A stretch of DNA of 64,000 bases from UBA1952 sp965246785 (GCA_965246785.1 CBDFFM010000004.1:1-64000); one strand, 5' to 3'; positions 51,321-61,208 are shown, counted from the first letter of the stretch. Made by a program: numbers and translations. Notes: generated from the letters alone by a model not told the origin.

Positions 51321-52301
51321 CTATCGCTTGCGTAACCTCTTGTTCGCTTCCGCGCCCGCAATGACAACTGATATGGCTCCCAGCACGGCAAGGCCGGCCA
51401 GCGCATACCACTTCTTCTGCTGCGTTCCCAAAGGCGGTACATAATACACCCCGTTCTCATCCGCCAGCGCAGGCTCAGCTACATAACGGCCTTGCTTCGG
51501 CACAGCCAGCGCGTGAAATTGGCGTGCCAGCTTTTGCAGGGATTGCAAGCCACGCGTGCCGTAAAAACTTCTGCCGTGCCCGGTCGCGAGAATGGCGGGC
51601 TTCAATTCTGCCAAAGCTTTCACTGAAGCCGCGGATGAAGGCCAATCCGGCGTGAAGTAGGGTGGCGGGCCGTGCATTTCACGGCGCTGGCTCGCTACGT
51701 AGCTTGCCTTACGCTGATCGGTCGTTACAAAGGCATCGCCGACAATGAGGCAGCGGTCTTCTTCCCTGAAAAAGGACACATGGCCCGGCGAGTGGCCCGG
51801 CGTATAAATCCAGCGCCAGCCCGGCATGGCGGAGATGGTGCCGTCGGCGGCTAAAGGCACAGCGCGCGTACCTACGTTAGCTCCGGTGCGCGGGTATATC
51901 CAGGATGAATAGACCATCATGCCGCCGCCGGTAGTGGGGTCTGCGGGCGGGTATTTGGATTGTCCGGTGAGGTAGGGGAGCTCCAGGTAATGCGCCAGCA
52001 CCGGCACATCCCATTGCTCCGCAAGGCTCTTGAGCGAACCTACGTGGTCAAAGTGGGCATGGGTAAGGATGATGGCATCCGGACGGCTGTCTTTTCCAAA
52101 AAGCTTCGCAGCGAGCGACTTGATTTTCGGGTAAGAGGTCTTCAGCCCGGCATCCAGCAGCACCCAGCCTCGATCGGTGCTTACGATGTACATGTTCACG
52201 AAGATGTCTTTGATGCGCCATACGCCGGCGGCTACGGAAAAGACGTTCTTGAAAATCTCCAGCTCTTCGGTTTGAGGTGTAATTGGTTCCGGATAAGGCA
52301 T
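51321..52301 (-). CDS. MBL-fold metallohydrolase with C-terminal anchor
   Basis: A 326-residue metallo-beta-lactamase-fold enzyme. The metal motif ILTHAHFDHVGS is clear, with further ligands in TPGHSPGHVSFF, VGDAFVTTD and ATGHGRSFYG. The last 30 residues hold a hydrophobic segment (WYALAGLAVLGAISVVIAGA) followed by a basic tail, suggesting a C-terminal membrane anchor. The substrate cannot be assigned. Family length otherwise ordinary. It is convergent with the CDF gene. Confidence 0.9.
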   Translation of the reverse strand: MPYPEPITPQTEELEIFKNVFSVAAGVWRIKDIFVNMYIVSTDRGWVLLDAGLKTSYPKIKSLAAKLFGKDSRPDAIILTHAHFDHVGSLKSLAEQWDVPVLAHYLELPYLTGQSKYPPADPTTGGGMMVYSSWIYPRTGANVGTRAVPLAADGTISAMPGWRWIYTPGHSPGHVSFFREEDRCLIVGDAFVTTDQRKASYVASQRREMHGPPPYFTPDWPSSAASVKALAELKPAILATGHGRSFYGTRGLQSLQKLARQFHALAVPKQGRYVAEPALADENGVYYVPPLGTQQKKWYALAGLAVLGAISVVIAGAEANKRLRKR

Positions 52302-52522
52302 AGTTGATTGAATAGCTCTGCGACGCCATTAAGAGCGTGCCAGAGCGCTCGCAAGCTATCGCGGCTGTCAGGCGCTTGTCCTTTTCGGGGCTATTAGCCG
52401 CTCCTTTTCTACCAATAACCGCAGGGCAGGTTATGCGCTCGGCAGCAGGGTGAGGGAAAGGGTCAAATGGCGGCTTTTTGCGCTATCTTGCAAGGCCTGA
52501 TAAGCTTCCCAAAACTTTATTT

Positions 52523-55500
52523 ATGAAAACTACCCGCTTCTTAAAAGCGCGATCGGTGCGCTATGCAGTAACGGCAGCCCTTGTCCTAAGCGCTTCGCCG
52601 CTCTTCGCTCAAAATAGTGCGCAGGAGCCTGCTTCTTCCATTATTTCTTTTCAGGAAAGCGACGGCCTGCGCAGCACGAATGCCGCGACCATTCTAAGCG
52701 AGCGCCTGCACCTGCGTGCCGGCACCGATGAATTACGGAGCGTTTATAATGAGCGTCCAGGCGATGGGTTGGAAGTGCAGCGCTTTCATCAATATTTTAA
52801 AGGTCTCAAAGTGGCCCATGGCAGCTATACACTGACCTCTAAAAACGGCGTGGCCGCCTATGCTTTTGGCAAGTATTATGAAATCGCAGCAGCTACCACC
52901 ACTACTGCTTCGCTGAATGAAGCAGATGCGCTGGATAATGCCCTTAAGGCTACCGGCGCTGCGAAGTATGCGTGGCAGGCTACCGGCGCTGCCGCACCTA
53001 AGGGCCAGCTTCAATTTGTAGAAGACTTTACTTATGGCCAGCCGGACGGTCTTGCCCGCCTGGCTTACGCATTTGACATTGCCGCTACCGAGCCACTGAG
53101 CCGCGAGATGGTGTATGTGGACGCTCAAAGCGGGAAGATTTTGTTCCGCGATGCCATTCTCAAGCATATTGCTGCTACCGCTCCGTCCATCTACAGCGGT
53201 ACGCTGAGCTTTGAGGCGCAGCTTTCCGGCTCCAATTATATTCTGGCCGATGCTACACGTGGTAACGGCGTTTTTACGTACACACTCAACAACACTACGC
53301 CTCCCGGCAATGGCGGCGGCACAGGCTCCTTTGCCAATGTAACAAGTGCCACCACCACATTTACTAAGGACGCTGCGATTGACGCGCACTGGGGCGCGGA
53401 AATGGTGTATGACTATTGGAAGACCAAGCGCAACCGTAATAGCTGGGACGGCGCCAATGGTGTCTTGAAAAGCTATGTGCATTACGGCAATAATTACATC
53501 AATGCCTTCTGGGACGGCGGCGCTATGAACTACGGCGATGGCAGCAGTGGCTACGGCGCGTTCACGGCGCTGGATGTATGCGGACACGAGATTGGTCACG
53601 GCGTTTGTCAAAGTACCGCCGCCCTCGTTTATTCCGGCGAGAGCGGAGGTATGAATGAAGGCTTCTCTGATATCTGGGGTGCGACGATTGAAGCGTTCGC
53701 CGACCCGCATGAGGTTGACGCCATTGCGAAGAACTAGTGGCTCATCGGTGAGGAAATCGGCGTTACGCTGCGCGATATGAGCAACCCGCCTGCTTTTCAG
53801 CAACCTAATACCTACACTGGTCGCTACTGGATTTATACCGGTTCCGGCTGCGACGGCTCTAACGATAAATGCGGTGTGCATACCAACAGCGGCGTGCTCA
53901 ATTATTGGTATTATCTGCTCACTACAGGGGGCAAGGGCACAAATGACCTGGGCAACGCATTTGCCGTAGCTGGGATTGGTATAGATAAGGCAGCGGCGGT
54001 AGCCTATGCGACAGAGCTTGCCCTGAACCCGACCTCGAACTATGCTTCTTGCCGCTCGGCTTCTATTGCGGCAGCCACTACGCTTTATGGCGCATGCTCT
54101 AAGGAGGTGGAAGCAGTTACCCGCGCGTGGTATGCTGTGGGCGTGGGCGCAAACTTTGCCGCCTGCACGCCTCAGCTCTCTTTTGCTACTACGACGGCTA
54201 CCGTCAGCGAGAATGCCGGCGTCAATTCATGCACAGCCAGCCAGGTGTATAACCTTCCTGTTGTCCTCAACGGGCCTGCACCTACGGGCGGCAATGCCGT
54301 AGTAACAATTACCGCTTTTGGCGGCACGGCCATTGCCGGTGTGGATTACGACCTTCCTGCTTCGCCATCCGTCACCTTCCCGGCTAATGGCACGGCTAAT
54401 CAATTGCTGCCTGTTACTATCTACGACAATGCCTACCTCGGTACGAATAAGTACATTGACCTCGCGCTGAGCGTTACGCCTTCAGGCAGCAATGCAGCTG
54501 CGGCCACAGTGTACGATACGCTTCGGCTTACCATTTCCAACGACGACCGCTCTCCGCTTGGCGGAGGCGTTGAGTATCATACAGCCGGCTCCTATACGAG
54601 CACAGCTATCAAAAGCTCGCCGTTTGCCAGCCAATATGCCAACGCGCATGGACAATACATCTACACGGCTCAGGAGCTGACTACCGTGGGACTGCGTGCA
54701 GGTGCGCCTATTGATGCGGTGCTCTTCAACGTTATCGGCAAGGGCAGCAAACAGCCGTTTACGAATTATACCATGAAGATTGGCACTACAACGGTTACCA
54801 ACTTTACCTCAAGCTTTCTTACGCCTTCATTTACCACGGTGTATAGCGGAAACTATACGACGGCGAAGGGGCTGAATACGATTTCATTCAGCACGCCTTA
54901 TACTTGGGATGGCGTTTCCAACCTCGTTGTAGAAGTTTGCTTTGGCAATGCCTCTTCCGGTACCGGTGCCGATACCGTGACAGCCACCGCATCCGGCTCC
55001 GCTGCAGCAGTTGCAAATAGTCTAACGACTAGCGGATGCACTATTACTACGCTGAGCGGCAGCAATATCTCTTACTACCGCCCGGTCATCCGCTTTATGC
55101 AGAATGTGCCGCCTACGCCGGTAGATACGGTTATAGCCGATGCACGCTCCTGGAAAGTGAAGAGCGCCCAGTCAGCGTTCTTCTATTCAGCGCCGAAGGG
55201 CGAGATTATTGCCGCCGTCCTTACACCTACGGCCGATTTAGGCTGCGTAACGGCTACCATCACGGCCCAAGGCAAGGGCTTTGTGCCGGGCGTGGATGGC
55301 AAGCTGCGCTCTGTGCGCGAGCTGAGCATTAAGCCAGCAACTGCTGTACCCGCCGGCACGACCTATGACGCCATCATCTATTTCCGCAACGATGACCTGG
55401 ACGGTAATGACCCAAATAGCCTGTCCATCATCCAGACCACAGCTGTTACAGATGCTGGCATTACTGCGGCAAACACTGTAATCGCAACCCCAACAGATAT

Positions 55501-55864
55501 TACCACCGGAGCAGACTGGACAGGCTTCCGAGGGAACTTCAACAGCTTCGGCCGCTTCTTCCTGACCAACGGTCAGCTTGCGCTGGGTGTAAGTAGCCCT
55601 GCCGCTCAGGCATCGGAGCTTTGGACGGGTACCAATCCATTTGTAATCGCACCGGTACTGCATTGGAGTCTTGGTAATAGCGAGCGTGTGAGCATTCGCC
55701 TTACGGACATCACTGGCAAAACTGTTTATGCAACCGAGCGCACACTTGATGCCGGCGTGCATCAGTTGGAGCTGGCCATAAATGCAGGCATTGCGCCGGG
55801 CGCATATGTACTGCAGGTAGTAAGGCCGGGCGGCGTATTTACGCGTCAGATGGTGAAGCGGTAA
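52523..55864 (+). pseudogene. M4 (thermolysin-like) metalloprotease with T9SS domain, interrupted by in-frame TAG
   Basis: The product would be about 1,113 residues: signal peptide (SVRYAVTAALVLSASPLFAQ), FTP-type propeptide, M4 catalytic domain with HEIGH (near residue 355) and the Glu ligand in GGMNEGFSDIWG, then a TAG at 53735 (codon 405). The frame resumes at once as WLIGEEIG, the usual M4 continuation after a Tyr or similar residue; then comes NTYTGRYWIYTG, a Calx-beta-like domain and a C-terminal type A T9SS sorting domain (ISIRLTDITGKTVYATERTL, GIAPGAYVLQVV). Only the catalytic Zn site lies before the stop, the active-site His later. Tyr to TAG is the probable change. Secreted extracellular protease if repaired. 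Confidence 0.88.
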
Positions 55865-55887
55865 TGCGTTTAGATGTTGAAGCGTTG

Positions 55888-55922
55888 AAAAGTCCCGGAG
55901 CATTCGCTTCGGGACTTTTTTT
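55888..55922. terminator. Rho-independent terminator
   Basis: AAAAGTCCCG (55888-55897) pairs with CGGGACTTTT (55910-55919), followed by more Ts. It serves the M4 gene and can serve the convergent reductase gene. Confidence 0.88.
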
Positions 55923-55959
55923 ACGCCACTTGTTTAACTCGCTAAACGTAGCTAACGCC

Positions 55960-57204
55960 TCAACGATTCATCAATATCCGCAGATAAAATCCTGGCTGCC
56001 GCAGCTTATCCCGCAGGTCAAGGTCGGTAAACATGCCGGTGATGGCTGCCTTCAATTCCGGACTTCTGCGGGCTTTGCCGATCATGAAATTGAACAGCCA
56101 GGGGTAGCGGCAAAGCTTCTGGAGCAGCACGCTGATGCGCAGCTCGGGCCACAAGCGTTTGTAAAGCGGTCCGTCATAAAGTGCGCCCAAATTATCACCA
56201 CTGCAATCGTTTGCAGCAAGCGCCGCTTCGGCCGCCTGCGCTGCCTTCATTCCGCTGTACAACGCATTGCCGATTCCTTCCCCGCTGAAGGGGTCAATAA
56301 GCGCAGCGGCATCGCCGGTCAGCAGATAACCCTCTCCGGACGCAGGGCGGCGTGCTGTGCCCATCGGCAGGCCCCAGCCAAGGATTTTTCCTTCCAGTTT
56401 CGCGTCCTTAAAGCGTTTGCGCAGGGTAGGCTCATTTGCGATGGCTTCCAGCATCATATTGCGCAGGTTCAGCTTGCGCGCCCGTACTACACCGCCCAAC
56501 ATACCGATTCCGACATTAGCCCGGCCCTCAGGCAGCGGGAATATCCAGAAGTAGCCCGGCAGCATTCCTTGTAGAAAATGCAGTTCAATATTACCAGCGC
56601 CTTCCGCTGGCATGGCGACGTTTTGATAATACGCACGCAGGCCGACAGCGCTTGTCTTTGCCTGAAATGCTTCTGCTAAACCGAGCAGTTTACGCGTGTC
56701 GCCTTTGTCGCCGTCGGCAGCAATGATGAGTGATGCGCTGATGCTACGTTCGCCTCCCGGTATTTGTAGTACAGCTTCCCAGCTTCCGTCCTTGCGGGCA
56801 AGGCTGCTTAGCGTTGTATTGGATAGAATATCGGCGTGCCGCGCGTCCAGCTTGCGAAATAGAAAATCGTCAAAGAAGAGCCGCGTGGCGGTGAAGCCGG
56901 GCGAGCGGCCATCTTTATTTTTTCCAAAAGAAATAGCCAGCGTACCTCCATCCGGCGCTACGAAACTCAGACCGGGCGTCGCGTAGGTGTCGGGGCAACT
57001 TTCGCGCAATTCTGTCAGCCAAGCCTCGTCCGCATTGCGTAGCACATACTCCGTCTTACCGCTCATGGCATCGCCGCACACCTTGTCGCGCGGGAAGGCG
57101 GTCTTATCTATGATGGTGTGCCGGATGCCGGCTTTGCTCAGAAAGAAAGAAGCGCTGCACCCGGCCGGGCCTGCGCCGATGATGAGAACGGGCGTATGCG
57201 TCAT
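55960..57204 (-). CDS. Geranylgeranyl-reductase-like FAD oxidoreductase
   Basis: A 414-residue flavoprotein. The FAD loop is VLIIGAGPAGCSASFFLSKA; the substrate-side motif is PRDKVCGDAMSG and the second FAD motif is LLTGDAAALIDPFSGEGIGN. It belongs to the geranylgeranyl reductase/PHBH-like group that reduces polyprenyl double bonds or hydroxylates small molecules. The C-terminus holds a Trp/Phe-rich hydrophobic helix (RYPWLFNFMIGKA). The substrate is not known; a lipid or quinone role would be usual in Bacteroidota. Confidence 0.92.
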   Translation of the reverse strand: MTHTPVLIIGAGPAGCSASFFLSKAGIRHTIIDKTAFPRDKVCGDAMSGKTEYVLRNADEAWLTELRESCPDTYATPGLSFVAPDGGTLAISFGKNKDGRSPGFTATRLFFDDFLFRKLDARHADILSNTTLSSLARKDGSWEAVLQIPGGERSISASLIIAADGDKGDTRKLLGLAEAFQAKTSAVGLRAYYQNVAMPAEGAGNIELHFLQGMLPGYFWIFPLPEGRANVGIGMLGGVVRARKLNLRNMMLEAIANEPTLRKRFKDAKLEGKILGWGLPMGTARRPASGEGYLLTGDAAALIDPFSGEGIGNALYSGMKAAQAAEAALAANDCSGDNLGALYDGPLYKRLWPELRISVLLQKLCRYPWLFNFMIGKARRSPELKAAITGMFTDLDLRDKLRQPGFYLRILMNR

Positions 57205-57297
57205 TTGCTGTGCGAATGTGCGGGCAAATATTCAAAGTGCCGGCCCGTAAGCAGCGGGTATGAATATTTAGGCGTTGGACAAAAACAAAATCAAGGC

Positions 57298-57903
57298 ATG
57301 GTAACCGGGTATCGCGTTAAAAAGTCAAGAATTGTGTGGGACGGCTGGGGCACGCTCAGTGAGCTGGAATGGGAAACGCAAAGCAAAGGCAGCGCCGAGT
57401 GGAAGGCCCACAAGGGCGAGCTTTATGATACCGGCAATGCAGCGGCAGTCTTGCTGTACAACAGAGCGCGCCGCACGGTGTTGCTCATTCGCCAGTTTCG
57501 CATCGCGACAGTCTATAACGGACATCCTTCCGGGATGCTGACGGAAGTCTGCGCAGGGAAGATAGAGGGCAAGCTGACCGCTGAGCAAACGATAATTAAG
57601 GAGATAAAAGAAGAAACCGGCTACGACGTAAAAGAGGTGGAGCGCGTGCTGTCGTTATATATGAGTCCCGGCGCATTCACCGAAAAGCTGGAACTATTTG
57701 TCGCCGAATATGGGCCGCAGGATAAACAAAACGCAGGCGGGGGGCTAAAGGAAGAAGGCGAGGACATTGCGGTTCGGGAAGTGCCCTTTGATGAAGCACT
57801 GGCAATGATAGCCCGCGGCGAAATTATTGACGCAAAAACAGTTATTCTCTTACAGCACGCAGCACTAAATATGCTGCTGACACCTACAGATACTGCCCGG
57901 TAA
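57298..57903 (+). CDS. nudK: NudK-like Nudix hydrolase (GDP-mannose pyrophosphatase)
   Basis: A 201-residue Nudix hydrolase. The box reads AGKIEGKLTAEQTIIKEIKE then ETGY, with Leu where the box Glu is usual. The NudK-type signature LYMSPGAFTEKLELFVAEY and NAGGG are strong; the acidic tail VREVPFDEALAMIARGEI is typical. It cleaves GDP-mannose or related NDP-sugars. Start 57298 (MVTGYRVKK); the ATG at 57118 reads antisense to the reductase. Its 3' end overlaps uvrA by 20 bp in convergent direction. Confidence 0.9.
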   Translation: MVTGYRVKKSRIVWDGWGTLSELEWETQSKGSAEWKAHKGELYDTGNAAAVLLYNRARRTVLLIRQFRIATVYNGHPSGMLTEVCAGKIEGKLTAEQTIIKEIKEETGYDVKEVERVLSLYMSPGAFTEKLELFVAEYGPQDKQNAGGGLKEEGEDIAVREVPFDEALAMIARGEIIDAKTVILLQHAALNMLLTPTDTAR

Positions 57904-60900
57904 AGCTCTCCTTCACCTTCTTCAATCCCGCCGGCACGCCTTCATAAAGCAGATTCCCGCCGCCCGCGCCGCCTTCTGGCCCTAAGTCTATCACCCAATC
58001 CGCTGAGCGAATCACATCGGTATTGTGTTCAATGACGATTATGCTATGGCCCTGTTCCAGCAGCGCATTAAACGAGCCGAGTAGCTTCTTGATGTCGTGG
58101 AAGTGCAGACCGGTGGTAGGCTCGTCAAAGATGAAGAGCAGCTTTTCCTTCATAGCGCCGCGGCCGAGAAAGGAGGCAAGCTTTACGCGCTGCGCCTCGC
58201 CGCCGGATAGCGTATCTGAGCTTTGGCCGAGCTTGACGTAACCCAAACCCACGTCCGAGAGCGGCTGAATGGCTTTGGACACTTTCTTCTCGCCTTTGAA
58301 AAACTCAATGGCTTCGTCCACACTCAATTCAAGCACATCAAAGACGCTCTTGTTGTGCAGCTTTACTTCCAGCACTTCGTCCTTAAAGCGGCGGCCTTTG
58401 CAGGTTTCGCACACGAGGTGGATGTCGGCGAGGAACTGCATTTCTACCACCACTTCGCCTTCGCCTTTGCAGGTGTCGCAGCGGCCGCCGTCAGTGTTGA
58501 AGGAGAAGTGGCGGCCTTCATAGCCGCGCATCTTTGAAAGGGGCTGCTTTTCAAACAGCTTACGGATTTCATCCCATGCCTTGATGTAGGTAACGGGATT
58601 GGAGCGCGAAGATTTCCCGATTGGATTCTGGTCTATCATTTCCACGCCGGCAATTCTATCCAAATCGCCGCTCAATGCCTTGTGCAATCCCGGCCTTTCA
58701 GTACCCGTGGCGAAGTGTTTCATGAGGGCAGGGTAGAGCGTTTGCTTTACGAGCGTGGTCTTGCCGCTGCCGCTTACTCCGGTGACCACGCAGAGCGTGT
58801 TGAGCGGGAAGGAAACTGAAACATCCTTCAGGTTATTCTGCCGCGCGCCTTCTATGCGGATGAAGCTGGTGGCCTTTCGCAGCGTTTTCGGCACTTCAAT
58901 GCTGAGCTTTCCGGAGAGGTATTTTCCCGTCAGGCTTTTATCATTAGCCATCAGCTCTTCCGCGTGGCCTACGGCTACTACCTCGCCGCCCAAATGGCTG
59001 GCAAGCGGGCCCATGTCTAGGATGTGGTCGGCTTCGCGCATCATCATGTCGTCGTGCTCTACCACTACTACCGTGTTGCCGAGGTCGCGGAGGTTTTTGA
59101 GGACATTTATCAGACGCGCAGTATCGCGGGAGTGGAGGCCAATGCTTGGCTCGTCAAGGATGTAAAGCGAGTCGGTAAGATTGCTGCCCAGAAACTTAGT
59201 GAGCTGGATACGCTGGCTCTCGCCGCCACTCAGGGAGTTGGCAAGGCGCGATAAAGTGAGGTATCCCAGGCCCACATCCAGCAAGGTTTTCATCCGCTGG
59301 TCTATTTCTATCAAAATTCTTTTAGCGATGCTTTGCTCATGCTCGCTGAGGCGAATATTTGCAAACCATTGCGCCAAATCTTCGGCGGGCAGGCTCATCA
59401 AATCCGCGATTGTTGCGCCGCTCACTTTCACATAAAGGGCCTCTTTGCGCAGCCGCGTTCCCTCGCAGGTGGGACACGCGGTTTTGCCGCGGTAGCGGGC
59501 CTGCATGATGCGGTACTGCACTTTGTACAGGTTTTGCGACACCATGTCAAAGAAGTCTTTAATCCCGGCCACCTTGCCGTTGCCATTCCAAAGCAGGTTG
59601 TATTCCGCAGGCGTCAAATCCATCACGGGCTTGTGGACGGGAAACTCAAAGCGGGCGGCGGTGCGGATAAAATCGGCTTGCCAAAGGCTCATTTTTTCCC
59701 CGCGCCAGCACACTACCGCGCCATCATACACAGACAGCCGCTTGTCGGGAATGACGAGGTCGGGGTCTATGCCCAGCACTTGCCCGAAACCCTCGCAGGT
59801 TGGGCAGGCGCCAAAGGGATTATTGAAGGAAAAAAGGTTGGGGGAAGGCTCCTCAAAGATGATTCCGTCGGCTTCAAAGCGGGAGGAGAAGGCGACAAAG
59901 CCATTAGCGCCACCCTCAGGCGCAGATTTCCCGGATTTGTTGACAAAGTCGCCGACTTTGTTCGCAGAGTTGCCAACTTTGTTCGCAGAGTTGCCAACTT
60001 TGTTTACAAAGTCGCCGACTTTGCTTACGGAATCGGCAACTTCGTTCACAGAATTGCCAATTTTGTTCACGGAGTTGCCAACTTTGCTTACAAAATCGCC
60101 GGATTTGTTCACAGAATTGGCAAATGTGGTCGCTTTTGCGGGCATATTGCTATCATCAGCTCCTTCCGGCAGGCTAATGTGGAGCAGGCAATCACCCTCA
60201 CTTTCATAAAAAGCTGTCTGCACGGAGTCGGAAAGGCGGTGAATGTCGTCTTCTTCAAACGCCTTCACCACGATGCGGTCAATGAGCAGGTAGAGCGTCC
60301 CTGCGGGAATGGCTGCGCCTTCGGCAATGAGGTCTTCAATGCGCAAAACGCCGTCCGCTTCGCTGAACATTCTGGAGAAGCCTTTTTGCATGAGAATGTT
60401 CAGCTCCTCAGCCACACTGCGCTGGTAACGCGTTACGAGCGGCACCATGATTTGCACCTTCGTGCCTTCCGGCAGGGCCGCGATATAATCAACTACATCG
60501 GTAACCGTATCCTTCTTCACCTCCTTACCTGAAACAGGCGAGATAGTGCGGCCTGCGCGGGCAAAAAGCAGGCGCAGATAATCGTAAATCTCCGTCATGG
60601 AGCCAACGGTAGAGCGGGGCGTGCGCGTCGTTACCTTTTGCTCAATGGCAATTGCGGGGCAAATGCCGCGGATGTAATCCACATCCGGCTTATCCATACG
60701 CATGAGGAACTGGCGGGCGTAAGCCGATAAACTTTCCGCGTAGCGGCGCTGGCCTTCGGCAAAAAGCGTGTCCATCGTGAGGGAGCTTTTGCCGGAGCCG
60801 GAAACGCCGGTAACGACTACGAGCTTATTGCGCGGGATGGCGACATCAACATTCTTAAGGTTATGCATCCGCGCGCCTTTGATGAAGATGGCGTCTTCTA

Positions 60901-61012
60901 ATTCGGAATTCGGAATTCGGAGTTCGGAGTTCGGAACGGATGCTGGTTTGTGGGTTTTAAGCGCAGTCTTTTTCGTCTTCGGACTGTTGTCTTTTGTCTT
61001 GGAAAGAGCCAT
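57884..61012 (-). CDS. uvrA: UvrABC excinuclease subunit A with repeat insertion
   Basis: A 1,042-residue UvrA; families are usually about 940. All core motifs are there: Walker A GVSGSGKSSL, the zinc modules CPTCEGFGQVLG and CPTCEGTRLRKEAL, GETQR-like LSGGESQRIQLTKFLG, the second ATPase GVSGSGKTTLV, CDTCKGEGEVV and CETCKGRRFK, and LSGGEAQRVKLA. It finds DNA damage with UvrB. The extra length is an insertion of about 70 residues at 291-361 (21-bp array) and a short 7-bp-repeat leader (PNSELRIPNSELE) near residues 26-38. Start 61012 (MALSKTKDN) is preferred over 61153. Confidence 0.96.
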   Translation of the reverse strand: MALSKTKDNSPKTKKTALKTHKPASVPNSELRIPNSELEDAIFIKGARMHNLKNVDVAIPRNKLVVVTGVSGSGKSSLTMDTLFAEGQRRYAESLSAYARQFLMRMDKPDVDYIRGICPAIAIEQKVTTRTPRSTVGSMTEIYDYLRLLFARAGRTISPVSGKEVKKDTVTDVVDYIAALPEGTKVQIMVPLVTRYQRSVAEELNILMQKGFSRMFSEADGVLRIEDLIAEGAAIPAGTLYLLIDRIVVKAFEEDDIHRLSDSVQTAFYESEGDCLLHISLPEGADDSNMPAKATTFANSVNKSGDFVSKVGNSVNKIGNSVNEVADSVSKVGDFVNKVGNSANKVGNSANKVGDFVNKSGKSAPEGGANGFVAFSSRFEADGIIFEEPSPNLFSFNNPFGACPTCEGFGQVLGIDPDLVIPDKRLSVYDGAVVCWRGEKMSLWQADFIRTAARFEFPVHKPVMDLTPAEYNLLWNGNGKVAGIKDFFDMVSQNLYKVQYRIMQARYRGKTACPTCEGTRLRKEALYVKVSGATIADLMSLPAEDLAQWFANIRLSEHEQSIAKRILIEIDQRMKTLLDVGLGYLTLSRLANSLSGGESQRIQLTKFLGSNLTDSLYILDEPSIGLHSRDTARLINVLKNLRDLGNTVVVVEHDDMMMREADHILDMGPLASHLGGEVVAVGHAEELMANDKSLTGKYLSGKLSIEVPKTLRKATSFIRIEGARQNNLKDVSVSFPLNTLCVVTGVSGSGKTTLVKQTLYPALMKHFATGTERPGLHKALSGDLDRIAGVEMIDQNPIGKSSRSNPVTYIKAWDEIRKLFEKQPLSKMRGYEGRHFSFNTDGGRCDTCKGEGEVVVEMQFLADIHLVCETCKGRRFKDEVLEVKLHNKSVFDVLELSVDEAIEFFKGEKKVSKAIQPLSDVGLGYVKLGQSSDTLSGGEAQRVKLASFLGRGAMKEKLLFIFDEPTTGLHFHDIKKLLGSFNALLEQGHSIIVIEHNTDVIRSADWVIDLGPEGGAGGGNLLYEGVPAGLKKVKESFTGQYL
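59933..60142. repeat. In-frame 21-bp repeat array in uvrA
   Basis: Ten units start at 59933, 59954, 59975, 59996, 60017, 60038, 60059, 60080, 60101 and 60122 (last one weak), always 21 bp, no indel. The plus-strand unit is like AACTTTGTTCGCAGAGTTGC plus C; on the uvrA strand it codes 7-residue units NSANKVG and GDFVNKV. The position is between LLHISLPEG and FVAFSSRFEADG of ordinary UvrA. Confidence 0.92.
60901..60935. repeat. 7-bp tandem repeat in uvrA leader
   Basis: Five units of ATTCGGA or GTTCGGA, exactly 7 bp, coding PNSELRIPNSELE near the UvrA N-terminus on the minus strand. GGAATTC-like sequence also appears at 10017-10031. Confidence 0.8.
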
Positions 61013-61208
61013 GATAATTACGGCGATAAAGTTACTATAAATGCCGGCGGGCTGCGGCGAATAGCGCCATTGCCAGAATAAGTTTACTTTGTTTTGCGCC
61101 TTTGCAAGCGCTTTGCGCATTTGCGCGAGGCAGATATTGTAAAATCCGGCCAATGCGCATTATTTTCGCCCATAACCATAATCTTCACACTCAATCTTTA
61201 CGGCCTGA

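Noticed and set aside
2765..53737. Genetic-code change (stop to Tyr)
   Set aside because: TAA, TAG and TGA all end ordinary genes at expected family lengths here, and four other lesions are frameshifts, so recoding is not needed.
59933..60142. CRISPR-like or integron-like array in uvrA
   Set aside because: Units are contiguous, translated in frame, and no recombination sites or cas genes are present.
59333..60532. Plus-strand frame of 399 codons across uvrA
   Set aside because: Antisense to conserved UvrA sequence; kept open by codon bias and the 21-bp array.
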